This document shows, one piece after another, positions 45,524-54,569 of a stretch of 62,091 nucleotides of DNA. Numbering within the stretch: position 1 is the stretch's first letter; each line of letters opens with the position of its first letter. This DNA comes from a virus. The notes beneath the pieces are model-generated. The model had not been told where the DNA came from, ran no database searches, and saw only the letters and a program-made list of their open reading frames with translations. The DNA is taken from positions 1 to 62,091 of the IMG/VR virus record IMGVR_UViG_3300036399_000656, one strand, 5' to 3'. The position numbers were made by a program, and so were the translations under genes.

Positions 45524-48500
45524 TCCCTGTAAAATAACCTTTAAGAAAACCAAGGACGGAAAGGCAAAGGAGTATACCTATGCCGAGTTCATGACCGCCT
45601 TGCAAGACGGCTTGTTTCAAGAGCTTGTAGACTCTGGGGTTTTGAATGCAAACAAAATTTCAGGAAGCCCATTTGAGACCAAGACTCCTGAGGCTCCTAA
45701 GACCACCAAGAAGCAGACTAAAGAAAAGAAGAGTACGATGTCTGACTTTATGAAGTCAAGACTAGGCGAGGCTTATGGGGACCTAAAACAGCGTAAATAT
45801 GGGGAAAGACTTGCCGAGCAAAGAGGTATTGAAACCGAGGAATATATTTCGGTTGACCAAAAGGCTATGCAGGTTCTAGCTGAAGAAAAGTTTCAGCAAT
45901 TAAGAGAAATGTACGAATCTGGTGAGGATAAAACATTTGATGAGCTTTTAGAAGCCTATGGCAACACGACTCAAAAAGAATGGGACTCTAACCCAGGGCT
46001 ATTGTATCAGTATCAAGTTATGATGGCTAAGGCCGCTAATTATTTCTATGTAAAGGGAGATAAGAAGATGGCCAAGAAGATATACGATACCAAAGGCACA
46101 TCGGGAACTACGTTTGGTCAAGGCGTTGCCGCATTATCAGCTCAATCAACCCCGGAGCAGTTGGCCAATAGAATAATGGAAGAGGACGAATCAAGAGAAA
46201 ACTTCTTGAATCAGATCACTTCAGGACGAATAACAGTCGGAGAGGCGATTACACAATTGCGTGAAATAGCTAAGGTAACTCAAGGTGAAGTGGAGGCGAT
46301 TATTGCTAACGCAATACCTAAGGTTAAGAAGACAGCCACCGTGGTTACGGTTAAGCCGGAGTTCAAGACTCAAAGAACGGCTAGTGTAGCTGCGATCAAG
46401 GATATTTTATCGAAGAAGAGAGCGCCAGGACCACTCGCGTTATCAAACTCGGTTATTGCTGAAATTACACCTCACGTTATAGACATTGCAAGATCATACA
46501 TCCAGGAGGGTGCGTACTCTGCAAAGATGATTAAAAGCAAGGTGTGGAGTCATATTAAAAATGCTCTTCCAGGAGAACGTGCTGCGATTGACCAAATCGT
46601 AGACGACAACATGGCCGCCTTTGATTCTGAGATTAAGAAGAACAAGGAGGCTAGTGTTATCAAGCGTTTGGCAAAAGCATTTGAGGGTGTCATAGACGAA
46701 ACGGGGGTAAAGAAAAGGGCGTTAAAAATTCTTTCCGATACGATTCTGTCGAATGATCCTGGCTACATCATGGCCAAGAGCCGTGGTGAAAAGGTAAAGG
46801 CGAAAGATAGATTGAAGGCTATTCTAAACAATAAGCCACAAATAGAGACCCTAGTTCTTCAAGCAGCTAATATTGCCAAGGCTAATGTGGATGCTAACGA
46901 AAGTGCAGATGCGGCAACTAAGATGGCCATCAAGAACGAAATTGATGCTCTGGTTTCTGATCTTCTTGAAATGCCAATAGGCAATGTAGAGAGAAGGGCG
47001 GCTGCCTCATCAATGACTAAAGAAGAGCTTAATGCAGAGATTGCTCGAATTGCGACAGAACACTTCACAAATCAAAATGCGGAAATACAAACGCTTGCCG
47101 AGACTCTAGTGAACAACCTTGGTGTTGATCCTGCATACGCCACTCAACTACAGGCGGAAATCGAGCCTATGATTGAGGGTCGGGTTAACGACAAGATGAA
47201 GGCGAACAAGGATAAGATTGACACTATCATGCAGGGAATTAAGGATTCTGAAAGCGTGAAGAAGGGTGTCATCAAAGCTATTGCTAAGGGACAGGTTTCA
47301 GACACCCAGTTTGAAGACGCTCTTTTAAAGACGTTAGGTTACAAGGGTATATCTCAAGCTGACATTACAACGTTGAAGAATTACTTTGACAGACTTCAGC
47401 AGTTGCAGCCGGGTGAGGAATTGTATCAGGAAATCAATAGATACATCAATGACATTCTTAGCGAGTACGACGAAACAACGGCGGCACTTATTGGTCGTTG
47501 GTTTACTGAGCAGTTCTATATAAATGCTCTTTCCGACGTATTCAAGACAGCGGTTATGGCCTCAGGTGTCGGCGCCATAGTATCAAGCATTCAGCACGGT
47601 GCGTTTACATTCCTGTACAATCCTGCCAGGATGATGAGAGCCATTAAATTTGCTAAAAAGATGAGTTCCGAGGGAGCGACAATGGGATGGGACACCGTGG
47701 TAGCGAAATGGCAAAAGCCTGAGTCAAGATTTGGTGAAACCACACTCCTTGAAAGGCCAGAAGAAAAGGCTCACGGAGCGGTTGTTCGTGTTACTAAAAA
47801 AGAATACGCTCAAATCCTTGACGATATTATAAAGGCTAAGGGTGGAAGAAAGGGATACTACGCGGCACAGGCCGCATTGAAAACAGCGAGTCACATGATG
47901 GGCGCGGGCAAAAGAAAGCGCAAGTATATGCCAGCGTTTTCTGAGATAAGTATGGTAATGATGGGCGCTCAGGATATAATCATGGGGGGAACCTTGCAGG
48001 ACATCTACACTTATGTTGAGGCGGAGAATTATCTTGACTTGATAAATAAAGAGTCAGGTATTAAAATGAAGAAGGGGTCTGCTGCTTGGAATCAGCAATT
48101 AAAAGAGCTTTTACAGGTTGGCCCTGAACAGATAAATAACCTCAAAAAAGAGGTTGCTAAAGAGGCTGCCGACAGAATAGCCATGGGTGAGTCACTGCCT
48201 AAGGGTTGGTCTAATAGAAGACTTCGTGACAAAATTCACAATACCATGCCTAAGCAGGTGGTTGATGAAATGGCTCACCAGGCTAAAAAGTCACTGTTCC
48301 TTCAGAAACCTGAAACTGCGATTGGCGCACCAATATTTAATTTCCTTACAAGTAAGATGACCATAAAGGATTCTGATAGCGCGGCTGTAGCTAGTTTGCG
48401 TATTATAGGAAACCTGGTTATGGGCTTTGCTCGACTTAGTATTGTGTCAACTGAATATGCTTACAAGGCCCTTCCGATTGTGCCTGCCGTTACTGGTATT

Positions 48501-49691
48501 GCCTATGGTAAAAAGATTCGATACATCGACGGCAAACCAACGGTAGAGGACATGACTAACGAGGAAAAGATTACACGCATATTGAAAAATGTTGCGGTAA
48601 CAGCTGCCTGGGCTGGTCTTGTCGCTTCTATGTTTGATTATGACGATGAGGATGATGAGATCACTTTAAATCCCAATGCATGGATTAAGTTTTACGGATC
48701 AGCTGATGACGGTAAACAGAAGGCGGAAATGGAGGCGGAGGGTGCAGAACCTAATAGCGTGACTATATTTGGTCTAAACTTTTCTCTTACCCTTCTTGGT
48801 TTTGGTGCTGGTTCAATTGGGAAAATACTTGGTGAGGTCTCAAACGACGTGCGGTTTGGAAAGGAAGACAAAACTACTTTGAGTATCAATAAGGTTGTTG
48901 GACTTATTGCATCGCAGCTTACAGGAAGTGAAATGTCGGCCCCTAAAAGAGCTATAGAAAAGGTATATCAAGGATACGGGGAGGGTAAGTATTTAGAGGC
49001 TGGAGAAATACTGCTTTTAGATGGTGTTGAGACAGCTTTGTCTCCAACTATACTTGAAAATTTTAGAAAAGATTACCAGGCATGGAAGGGTGTTCAAAAA
49101 GAAAAAAGAAAGGGTGTCGTAGATAATATTGTTTCAGACATCTTTTTTACTGACATTTTCATGGATACTAATGGAGGTAAATTATATGATCATTTTGGTC
49201 AGCCTGTTTATGTCCAGCCATCTAATCCCGTTCTCAAGGCCCTTCTTCCAGAAAACGTATGGAAGGACGGAACTAACCACGTTGAAAATAGCCCGTACTA
49301 TAATCTTACCAAAGAGAAATGGTTTCCGAAACCTTACACCCGGTGGAATGCGAAGGACTGGACTGAAATAAAGGTTGGTTCCGAAAAAGAGGTTTTCGAA
49401 ATGGATGATGATTTCAAGCAGTCTTTGAGCTTGGTTATAGACAAAAAAACTGCTGAGTTAATTGATAAAAACAAGTCGAAGATAGAAAGAGAATCAGAAG
49501 AAAAGAAGGTTGAACGCCTAGATGATTACAGACAAGAGGCAATCGAAGATATCCGCGAGGAATTCAATAAGGAAATGCGAAAATTGGTTTTAAAATCTAT
49601 GAGCGAAAAGGAAATGCGCCAAGCGGTTTACAACAAAAGAGAAGAAATTGTGACGCAATTACGAAAAAAATACGGAATCGAAACCAAGTAG
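45516..49691 (+). CDS. Giant internal virion protein, 1391 aa
   Basis: The N-terminal 650 residues are charged and helical with Lys/Glu/Ala repeats. Several hydrophobic stretches follow at about residues 680-705, 960-995, 1025-1045 and 1085-1115, which may cross or bind membrane. The C-terminal 100 residues are a Lys/Glu coiled coil. This mix is typical of podovirus ejection proteins that build a channel through the envelope. No lytic-transglycosylase or peptidase motif was spotted. It ends the long late transcript; a promoter follows at 49696. Confidence 0.6.
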   Translation: MANPCKITFKKTKDGKAKEYTYAEFMTALQDGLFQELVDSGVLNANKISGSPFETKTPEAPKTTKKQTKEKKSTMSDFMKSRLGEAYGDLKQRKYGERLAEQRGIETEEYISVDQKAMQVLAEEKFQQLREMYESGEDKTFDELLEAYGNTTQKEWDSNPGLLYQYQVMMAKAANYFYVKGDKKMAKKIYDTKGTSGTTFGQGVAALSAQSTPEQLANRIMEEDESRENFLNQITSGRITVGEAITQLREIAKVTQGEVEAIIANAIPKVKKTATVVTVKPEFKTQRTASVAAIKDILSKKRAPGPLALSNSVIAEITPHVIDIARSYIQEGAYSAKMIKSKVWSHIKNALPGERAAIDQIVDDNMAAFDSEIKKNKEASVIKRLAKAFEGVIDETGVKKRALKILSDTILSNDPGYIMAKSRGEKVKAKDRLKAILNNKPQIETLVLQAANIAKANVDANESADAATKMAIKNEIDALVSDLLEMPIGNVERRAAASSMTKEELNAEIARIATEHFTNQNAEIQTLAETLVNNLGVDPAYATQLQAEIEPMIEGRVNDKMKANKDKIDTIMQGIKDSESVKKGVIKAIAKGQVSDTQFEDALLKTLGYKGISQADITTLKNYFDRLQQLQPGEELYQEINRYINDILSEYDETTAALIGRWFTEQFYINALSDVFKTAVMASGVGAIVSSIQHGAFTFLYNPARMMRAIKFAKKMSSEGATMGWDTVVAKWQKPESRFGETTLLERPEEKAHGAVVRVTKKEYAQILDDIIKAKGGRKGYYAAQAALKTASHMMGAGKRKRKYMPAFSEISMVMMGAQDIIMGGTLQDIYTYVEAENYLDLINKESGIKMKKGSAAWNQQLKELLQVGPEQINNLKKEVAKEAADRIAMGESLPKGWSNRRLRDKIHNTMPKQVVDEMAHQAKKSLFLQKPETAIGAPIFNFLTSKMTIKDSDSAAVASLRIIGNLVMGFARLSIVSTEYAYKALPIVPAVTGIAYGKKIRYIDGKPTVEDMTNEEKITRILKNVAVTAAWAGLVASMFDYDDEDDEITLNPNAWIKFYGSADDGKQKAEMEAEGAEPNSVTIFGLNFSLTLLGFGAGSIGKILGEVSNDVRFGKEDKTTLSINKVVGLIASQLTGSEMSAPKRAIEKVYQGYGEGKYLEAGEILLLDGVETALSPTILENFRKDYQAWKGVQKEKRKGVVDNIVSDIFFTDIFMDTNGGKLYDHFGQPVYVQPSNPVLKALLPENVWKDGTNHVENSPYYNLTKEKWFPKPYTRWNAKDWTEIKVGSEKEVFEMDDDFKQSLSLVIDKKTAELIDKNKSKIERESEEKKVERLDDYRQEAIEDIREEFNKEMRKLVLKSMSEKEMRQAVYNKREEIVTQLRKKYGIETK

Positions 49692-49695
49692 CAAC

Positions 49696-49703
49696 TATAT
49701 TTG
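49696..49703 (+). promoter_or_regulatory. Promoter before the small membrane protein (-7 box only)
   Basis: TATATTTG with no clear TTG upstream, 8 bases before the ATG of the 71-aa gene. Moderate strength at best. Confidence 0.45.
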
Positions 49704-49711
49704 TAAGCGCA

Positions 49712-49927
49712 ATGCACCATGATATAAATCACACAGAGATGACAGGGGACGGATACGCAGATGGAATTGGTTCAGTTTTATTAACAACATTTGCCGCGGT
49801 GTTGTCTTGGCAGGAACAGGCTGAATGGGCCTTCCGTATTTCGTCTCTATTACTGGCTTGTACAGTCTCTGTCGTCGTTCTTTACGGGCACTACAAGAAG
49901 TCCAAGACAAAGCGCTCAACCAAGTAA
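49712..49927 (+). CDS. Small membrane protein, 71 aa
   Basis: A polar, His-rich N-terminus (MHHDINHTEM) is followed by two hydrophobic stretches (about residues 20-32 and 40-58) and a basic Lys/Arg tail. This is a holin-like profile. A second holin candidate lies at 56741-57139, so either could be the true holin. A hairpin lies downstream at 49966-49989. Function unproven. Confidence 0.5.
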   Translation: MHHDINHTEMTGDGYADGIGSVLLTTFAAVLSWQEQAEWAFRISSLLLACTVSVVVLYGHYKKSKTKRSTK

Positions 49928-49956
49928 TTTCTCCCTTCTGTAATTGTATACCTTCT

Positions 49957-50030
49957 GAAAACACAGAGGGCGGTGATCAGCCCGCCCTCAAAGTTCTCGT
50001 CTCCCGACTGCACTTGGTGTGCGCGAACTT
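49957..50030 (-). ncRNA. Putative small RNA, about 74 nt
   Basis: A near-perfect minus-strand promoter at 50037-50066 would start RNA near 50030. The RNA contains a GCAC/GTGC hairpin, then the 8-bp hairpin GAGGGCGG-n8-CCGCCCTC (49989-49966) followed by TGTGTTTTC, an imperfect terminator. There is no coding frame of note within it. On the plus strand the same hairpin may end the 71-aa gene's message, so the region could be shared. Function unknown. Confidence 0.5.
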
Positions 50031-50036
50031 GCGAGG

Positions 50037-50066
50037 CAAATATATGACATTTCTTAATTAATGCAA
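50037..50066 (-). promoter_or_regulatory. Minus-strand promoter of the putative small RNA
   Basis: TATATTTG (50044-50037) and TTG (50066-50064) are 19 bases apart. The -33 box lies inside the palindrome at 50062-50077. Confidence 0.68.
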
Positions 50067-50077
50067 ATTAATTTGCA
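50062..50077. promoter_or_regulatory. Perfect 16-bp palindrome at a -33 box
   Basis: TGCAAATTAATTTGCA is a perfect palindrome covering the -33 region of the minus-strand promoter. It shares the half-site GCAAATT with the inverted repeat at 8477-8496, also next to a -33 box. A candidate operator. Confidence 0.55.
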
Positions 50078-50169
50078 AAATAGAATGCAGGGATATAAAT
50101 TCGCCCCGGTTTTGGTAATACTAGTGTTTATGTGTTGGTTTCCCTGGACAACGGTCTGGGGATTTCTTT

Positions 50170-50177
50170 TATATTTG
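50170..50177 (+). promoter_or_regulatory. Promoter before the fibre-region genes
   Basis: TATATTTG followed by CAGCAC; the start codon of the next gene is 17 bases away. No good TTG at -33, so activity may depend on an activator. It decides the start at 50195 over longer non-ATG frames. Confidence 0.5.
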
Positions 50178-50194
50178 CAGCACAAAACGAAATT

Positions 50195-50842
50195 ATGATT
50201 GAATTGAAACTAGCGGACCCGACCCCGCACGAATTAAACGAATATAGATTGCTAATTAGCGAACTCAAGGACAAGTTCCCAGGTGCAAGCGTATTTGTGG
50301 ACAGGGGTGCTGGAGAATACGCCATAAGCAACACCACGATACTAATAGAAAATGACAGGCGTACAGAAACACATTCCGCAATTTACCCCTCGGTTCCCAA
50401 CCGGGGAACGGCGCAAATCAAGGCCGACATTCTCGCCCTTACCTTCGCTATGCGCGAACTTGGGTTTGATATCAAATTCTTGGACAGCGATCCAGTCGTT
50501 CGCGAAAAGGTTACGATAACCCGTGGCAAGCTCGATTCTTGTGTATCTCTTCGTCAACTGGTGGAACTGCTCGAAGAAGCGAACCACGAAAAGCTCGACG
50601 AAGTAAAGATTTTGATAGAGAACAAACGCAAGAACGGCGGTCGTCCTAGCAAGAAATCCGTGATCGAATTTATCTTTTCGGGCGCCAAGGAAGAGAAGCG
50701 GGCGCAGCCTGTACGGACGGGTCCAGAGTGGGCGCGGGTCAAGATGGAGTGGCGTGATAAGTTTCCTACCTCTAAGTACGCGAAAATATACAAAAGTCTC
50801 GACGAATTTTGTACCTTCGCGACTGAAGAAGAATGTAAATAA
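50195..50842 (+). CDS. Hypothetical protein, 215 aa
   Basis: The start is the ATG at 50195 after the promoter. The protein is mixed, with beta-type repeats in residues 25-60 and a Lys/Arg/Gly hinge (NKRKNGGRPSKK) near residue 145. The C-terminal half is helical and basic. No family is recognised. Its stop overlaps the start of the fibre gene (TAATG), so the two are probably coupled. Confidence 0.55.
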   Translation: MIELKLADPTPHELNEYRLLISELKDKFPGASVFVDRGAGEYAISNTTILIENDRRTETHSAIYPSVPNRGTAQIKADILALTFAMRELGFDIKFLDSDPVVREKVTITRGKLDSCVSLRQLVELLEEANHEKLDEVKILIENKRKNGGRPSKKSVIEFIFSGAKEEKRAQPVRTGPEWARVKMEWRDKFPTSKYAKIYKSLDEFCTFATEEECK

Positions 50843-53800
50843 TGGCTACAATACCAACATCGAACAGGCAACGGATTGACATCAACAATCCCATAATCAC
50901 TCGAATACAAGTAGAGGGGAACGACACAGTGTCTTTCCTGAATGGGACTGTTGCCCCGTACCAGTACGTTCGAGGTATGAGCCAGATCATGCCCCAGACG
51001 CCGACTTACATTTCATACCGGTACGATAGCATTACGATTTCACAGGTATCAGGGGACTCGTTTACGTTTACAATTTATGCAGTAACTGACGTTGGCGGTA
51101 ACACATTTACCCCACTTACATTCCAAGATTCTTCTGATGTAGTACAAGCCAAGACAGTTGAAATATACCGACTTCTTGTAACGGCCGTGTTCAAAGGTTG
51201 CTGCGAGTGCGGTAATACCGAGCCTGAGTGCTCCATTCAGTACACCGCCGGCACAGACCCAACTATTCCGGGGACGCTGTATGATGTTGGAGCTGTTGGG
51301 ATGAGGATAAACTATTTCACTGCTAACAGTCAAGACTTCACGGGGTTCTGGCCGATTATCCAAGACGGTTCATGGATTTTTGTGTTTAGCAAAACAGACC
51401 CGACTGTGTATGGTGTGTATCAGCTGTCGAATTATAACGACGGCGGAACATTTGCTCAATTTGATTCTACCCTGCTTGCAGGGCCTGCTGGATTTCCAGA
51501 CGGAACAGAACTTTGCGTGGACGTAACAAGCGTTGGTGGCTCCTTGGTGCAGGGATGGCAGGACACCTTAGATATCAACTCCACTTTAGATAAGGACAAC
51601 ACAGTAGACGGGGCAGGGTTTGATTTCGTATTTGACAACAATAGTTCGTTTACCGTCAACTCAGTTGGCGGGTCTATACAGACTAGCGTGTCTGGTGCTT
51701 CATTGATTTCGGGTGCATTATCGATTGATGTTGCGCCTGGCTATATTGATATTATTACCCCCGGTTACGGAGCCGCCACGACCGGCATGGTACTAGCCCT
51801 TGATTCCTTTGGTCACGTAGAATACACCTTGGCGGGTACAGGAACGATAAGTTCTATTGGCCTTTTCATGCCTTCTGCGTTTACAGTAAGCACACCGAAT
51901 CCATTGACAAGCAATGGCGACTTTACGGTGACGGGCGCGGGTACAGACTTAGAGTATATTAACGGACTTGGCGAACTTGCCACGCTTCCGGTTTACACGG
52001 TAGAGAACGGACTTCACCCATTCGGCGGAGTACCAGGAGAGGCTCCTCCAAATCCTTTCCTATTCCACTTGGGAGGACAGCTCATCGAGGACACCTTAAT
52101 AGAAACCACCGAGGTTGTAAGCCCCGGTGTGGTAAACGAGTGGCAGCTCTCCGTAAGGGGAGCGGGTGGAACGGACGGGCAGAACACCCAATTCCCGTTT
52201 GGTGTGGCTAACCTTGGTGACGGTGGTGTCGCTACCTTCCAGGACTACGGATCGGGCGACAGACCTAATCCATCTGTAGAAATCGTTGGCGATGTCGACC
52301 TTCTCCAGCCGTTACTTGAGTTAAACATGGAGGGCAACCTTCCGACTGCGGACGACACGCTCTTGCGCCTTCGTTATAGTGGTGATCCATCGCTTGCCAT
52401 GATGACGATAGACTACCAGTTCAGAAACAATAACGCGGTAGTAGCGAACTCTAATTTCGTAGGCTCTCGCCTGTCTACCGAGGTGGTAAGTTTTGTTGAT
52501 GGTAATGAGGAGACTAGGCTTGAGGTTCAACTCGTTGATAATGGTACACTTTCAAATAAGCTAGAGTTGCAGGGATTTGGTCAGCTAGTGTTAAATGAGT
52601 ACGCTACATCTGCGTTCAGTAATACTACAAGCAATATCAACAATGATCTTGAATATGTGCTTGCCGTTGACACGAGCGGTAACGTGTTTAAGAAGTTGTC
52701 TGAGGGTGGTGGAACGGTAACGGAGGTTGATGCAACAGGTCTGTTGACCACATCTCCCGATCCAATTACCACAACAGGAACCGTAACATCTGAGATGAAC
52801 AGCGGGTTCCTTGTTGGCCGTTATGATGCTGGGGTTGGGGTGTTCCAAGAGATTACGATTGGTTCGGGCCTTACGTTGACCGGCGATACATTGAGTGCGG
52901 ATGGCGGCGGCGGAACCTACGACTCAGACCAGGGTATATACAAGGACACTTCGCTTACCAACGACACCTTCCAACTCGGTGCGCCAAGCGGAAATCAAGC
53001 GGGTATAGCGTTTTCAGTAGATAGATATGTTGATACCACGGATAAATTCTTACAGCTAGAAGGCGCAAACGGTGCAACCGGATCTGTTGTACTAAAGGTA
53101 ATTGAAGGATCAGCAACACCTGTTGACACAAAGGCTTCGTTTATATCTGCAACACAATACAAAAAATACGCAGGTTCATTTACGGGGCATTTTAATTCTG
53201 GACTATTAGCGTATTCAACAGCGGATGGCGGAATCGCATTAGATGCCAATAATGCTTCTAGCGCTAATGGTTTGTCAGCTAGGTTTCAATGTGTTAACGG
53301 CAATGGTATTGAAGTGTTTTCAGCTCTCAAAAGCACATTTAAAGTAAATAGTGGCGCAACTTCAAGCATATACCCGGCTATTGATATTGAAAACTTAGGT
53401 GGTTTAGTTGGAAATGGATTAGGTGTTTCAGTAACAATGTCCCCAGGAGCTGATGCTTTTGGTACAATAGACGTAGGGGTTTCGTTAAATGCTGTAATAT
53501 CAGACATTGGAACCCCTTCTGGAAATGACTCTGTTGTTGATTTCAGAGTAGACACTCTAAATTCAGGAACCGTACAGCAGCACACTTCTTTCATTGGAAG
53601 CGGTCAATTGCAGTTACACGAATACGGTCAAACCCCCGCCAACTTCCCCGACGCATCTCCTGTATGGGCTTTAGGTGTAAATGCAAGCGGTAACGTGGTT
53701 GAATTTACTCCAGGCGACAGCACAACCTACACCGTAGACAACGGTCTTTCGCCGCAAACCCTTCCGACGGCTAACCCAGATAACTTCCAACTGGGGGGAC

Positions 53801-54228
53801 CGCTTGTTTTGGATACTATTATAGACGGAGACTCTACATACGATCTGTCTTTTACAAATATCCAGTCATTAATTGGAACTGCGGCAGACGTTTACTTTGC
53901 AGGTTCTGATGGCGTTAACAATAGTTCATTAGGGTTAACATCACTTATTGCGGCACTAGAATTTACAGATGGCACTACTGGAACTGTTTCAGTTCTAGAA
54001 CTCAATAATGCCTTTTCAAGGTTTACTCACTTAGACGGTACTACTTCATCTATATCCGCAATACAACTAACCGGAACAGAGCTTAGAGTTCAGACCCCGT
54101 TGTACGCCACCAAGACTGCCGGGGACGTATTGACACTTGTTGATCCAACCACGGGCGAGGCCGAGTGGAGTACGCCAACGGTAGGAGGATCTGGTCTTGA
54201 GCCGATACTAATGTTAATGGGAGCATAA
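50842..54228 (+). CDS. Long fibre or receptor-binding protein, 1128 aa
   Basis: The protein is beta-rich, Gly/Ser/Thr/Asn-heavy and repetitive, with repeated segments such as L-x-V-D-x-x-G-N-V and T-Y-T-V-D/E-N-G-L, as in phage side-tail fibres and head fibres. Near residues 115-128 is a Cys cluster, GCCECGNTEPEC. An N-terminal attachment region of about 150 residues is less repetitive. Likely a trimeric fibre for host adsorption. It is followed by four smaller fibre-region genes. Confidence 0.65.
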   Translation: MATIPTSNRQRIDINNPIITRIQVEGNDTVSFLNGTVAPYQYVRGMSQIMPQTPTYISYRYDSITISQVSGDSFTFTIYAVTDVGGNTFTPLTFQDSSDVVQAKTVEIYRLLVTAVFKGCCECGNTEPECSIQYTAGTDPTIPGTLYDVGAVGMRINYFTANSQDFTGFWPIIQDGSWIFVFSKTDPTVYGVYQLSNYNDGGTFAQFDSTLLAGPAGFPDGTELCVDVTSVGGSLVQGWQDTLDINSTLDKDNTVDGAGFDFVFDNNSSFTVNSVGGSIQTSVSGASLISGALSIDVAPGYIDIITPGYGAATTGMVLALDSFGHVEYTLAGTGTISSIGLFMPSAFTVSTPNPLTSNGDFTVTGAGTDLEYINGLGELATLPVYTVENGLHPFGGVPGEAPPNPFLFHLGGQLIEDTLIETTEVVSPGVVNEWQLSVRGAGGTDGQNTQFPFGVANLGDGGVATFQDYGSGDRPNPSVEIVGDVDLLQPLLELNMEGNLPTADDTLLRLRYSGDPSLAMMTIDYQFRNNNAVVANSNFVGSRLSTEVVSFVDGNEETRLEVQLVDNGTLSNKLELQGFGQLVLNEYATSAFSNTTSNINNDLEYVLAVDTSGNVFKKLSEGGGTVTEVDATGLLTTSPDPITTTGTVTSEMNSGFLVGRYDAGVGVFQEITIGSGLTLTGDTLSADGGGGTYDSDQGIYKDTSLTNDTFQLGAPSGNQAGIAFSVDRYVDTTDKFLQLEGANGATGSVVLKVIEGSATPVDTKASFISATQYKKYAGSFTGHFNSGLLAYSTADGGIALDANNASSANGLSARFQCVNGNGIEVFSALKSTFKVNSGATSSIYPAIDIENLGGLVGNGLGVSVTMSPGADAFGTIDVGVSLNAVISDIGTPSGNDSVVDFRVDTLNSGTVQQHTSFIGSGQLQLHEYGQTPANFPDASPVWALGVNASGNVVEFTPGDSTTYTVDNGLSPQTLPTANPDNFQLGGPLVLDTIIDGDSTYDLSFTNIQSLIGTAADVYFAGSDGVNNSSLGLTSLIAALEFTDGTTGTVSVLELNNAFSRFTHLDGTTSSISAIQLTGTELRVQTPLYATKTAGDVLTLVDPTTGEAEWSTPTVGGSGLEPILMLMGA

Positions 54229-54238
54229 AAAATAGAAT

Positions 54239-54568
54239 ATGGCAACTACTTATAAAATACTAGGGCAGGTAAGCCCAGCGACAGGGGTTGAGACAGCTCT
54301 GTACACCGTTCCAGCGGCCACATCGACTGTTGGGAGTTCATTAATTGTAGCAAACCGAGGGACGTCTACGGCATCATTTCGAGTGAGCGTGTCGGCGGCA
54401 GGTGCTGCGACAACAAATAAGGACTATATTTACTTCGATCTTCAAATAGGGGCAAATGATACCTTTATTGCGACGGTAGGTATTACCTTAGCGACCACGG
54501 ACGTTGTAAGGGTTTATGCGTCCAATACGAATTTATCTTTTCAACTTTACGGATCTGAAATAAGCTAA
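54239..54568 (+). CDS. Fibre-associated small beta protein, 109 aa
   Basis: Short, Thr/Ser/Ala/Val-rich beta protein (residues 10-105), like the small decoration or collar proteins encoded next to tail fibres. The pattern is strand-turn-strand with almost no charged residues in the first half. It lies between the long fibre gene and the FGRLRVS-type gene. Confidence 0.5.
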   Translation: MATTYKILGQVSPATGVETALYTVPAATSTVGSSLIVANRGTSTASFRVSVSAAGAATTNKDYIYFDLQIGANDTFIATVGITLATTDVVRVYASNTNLSFQLYGSEIS

Positions 54569-54569
54569 C

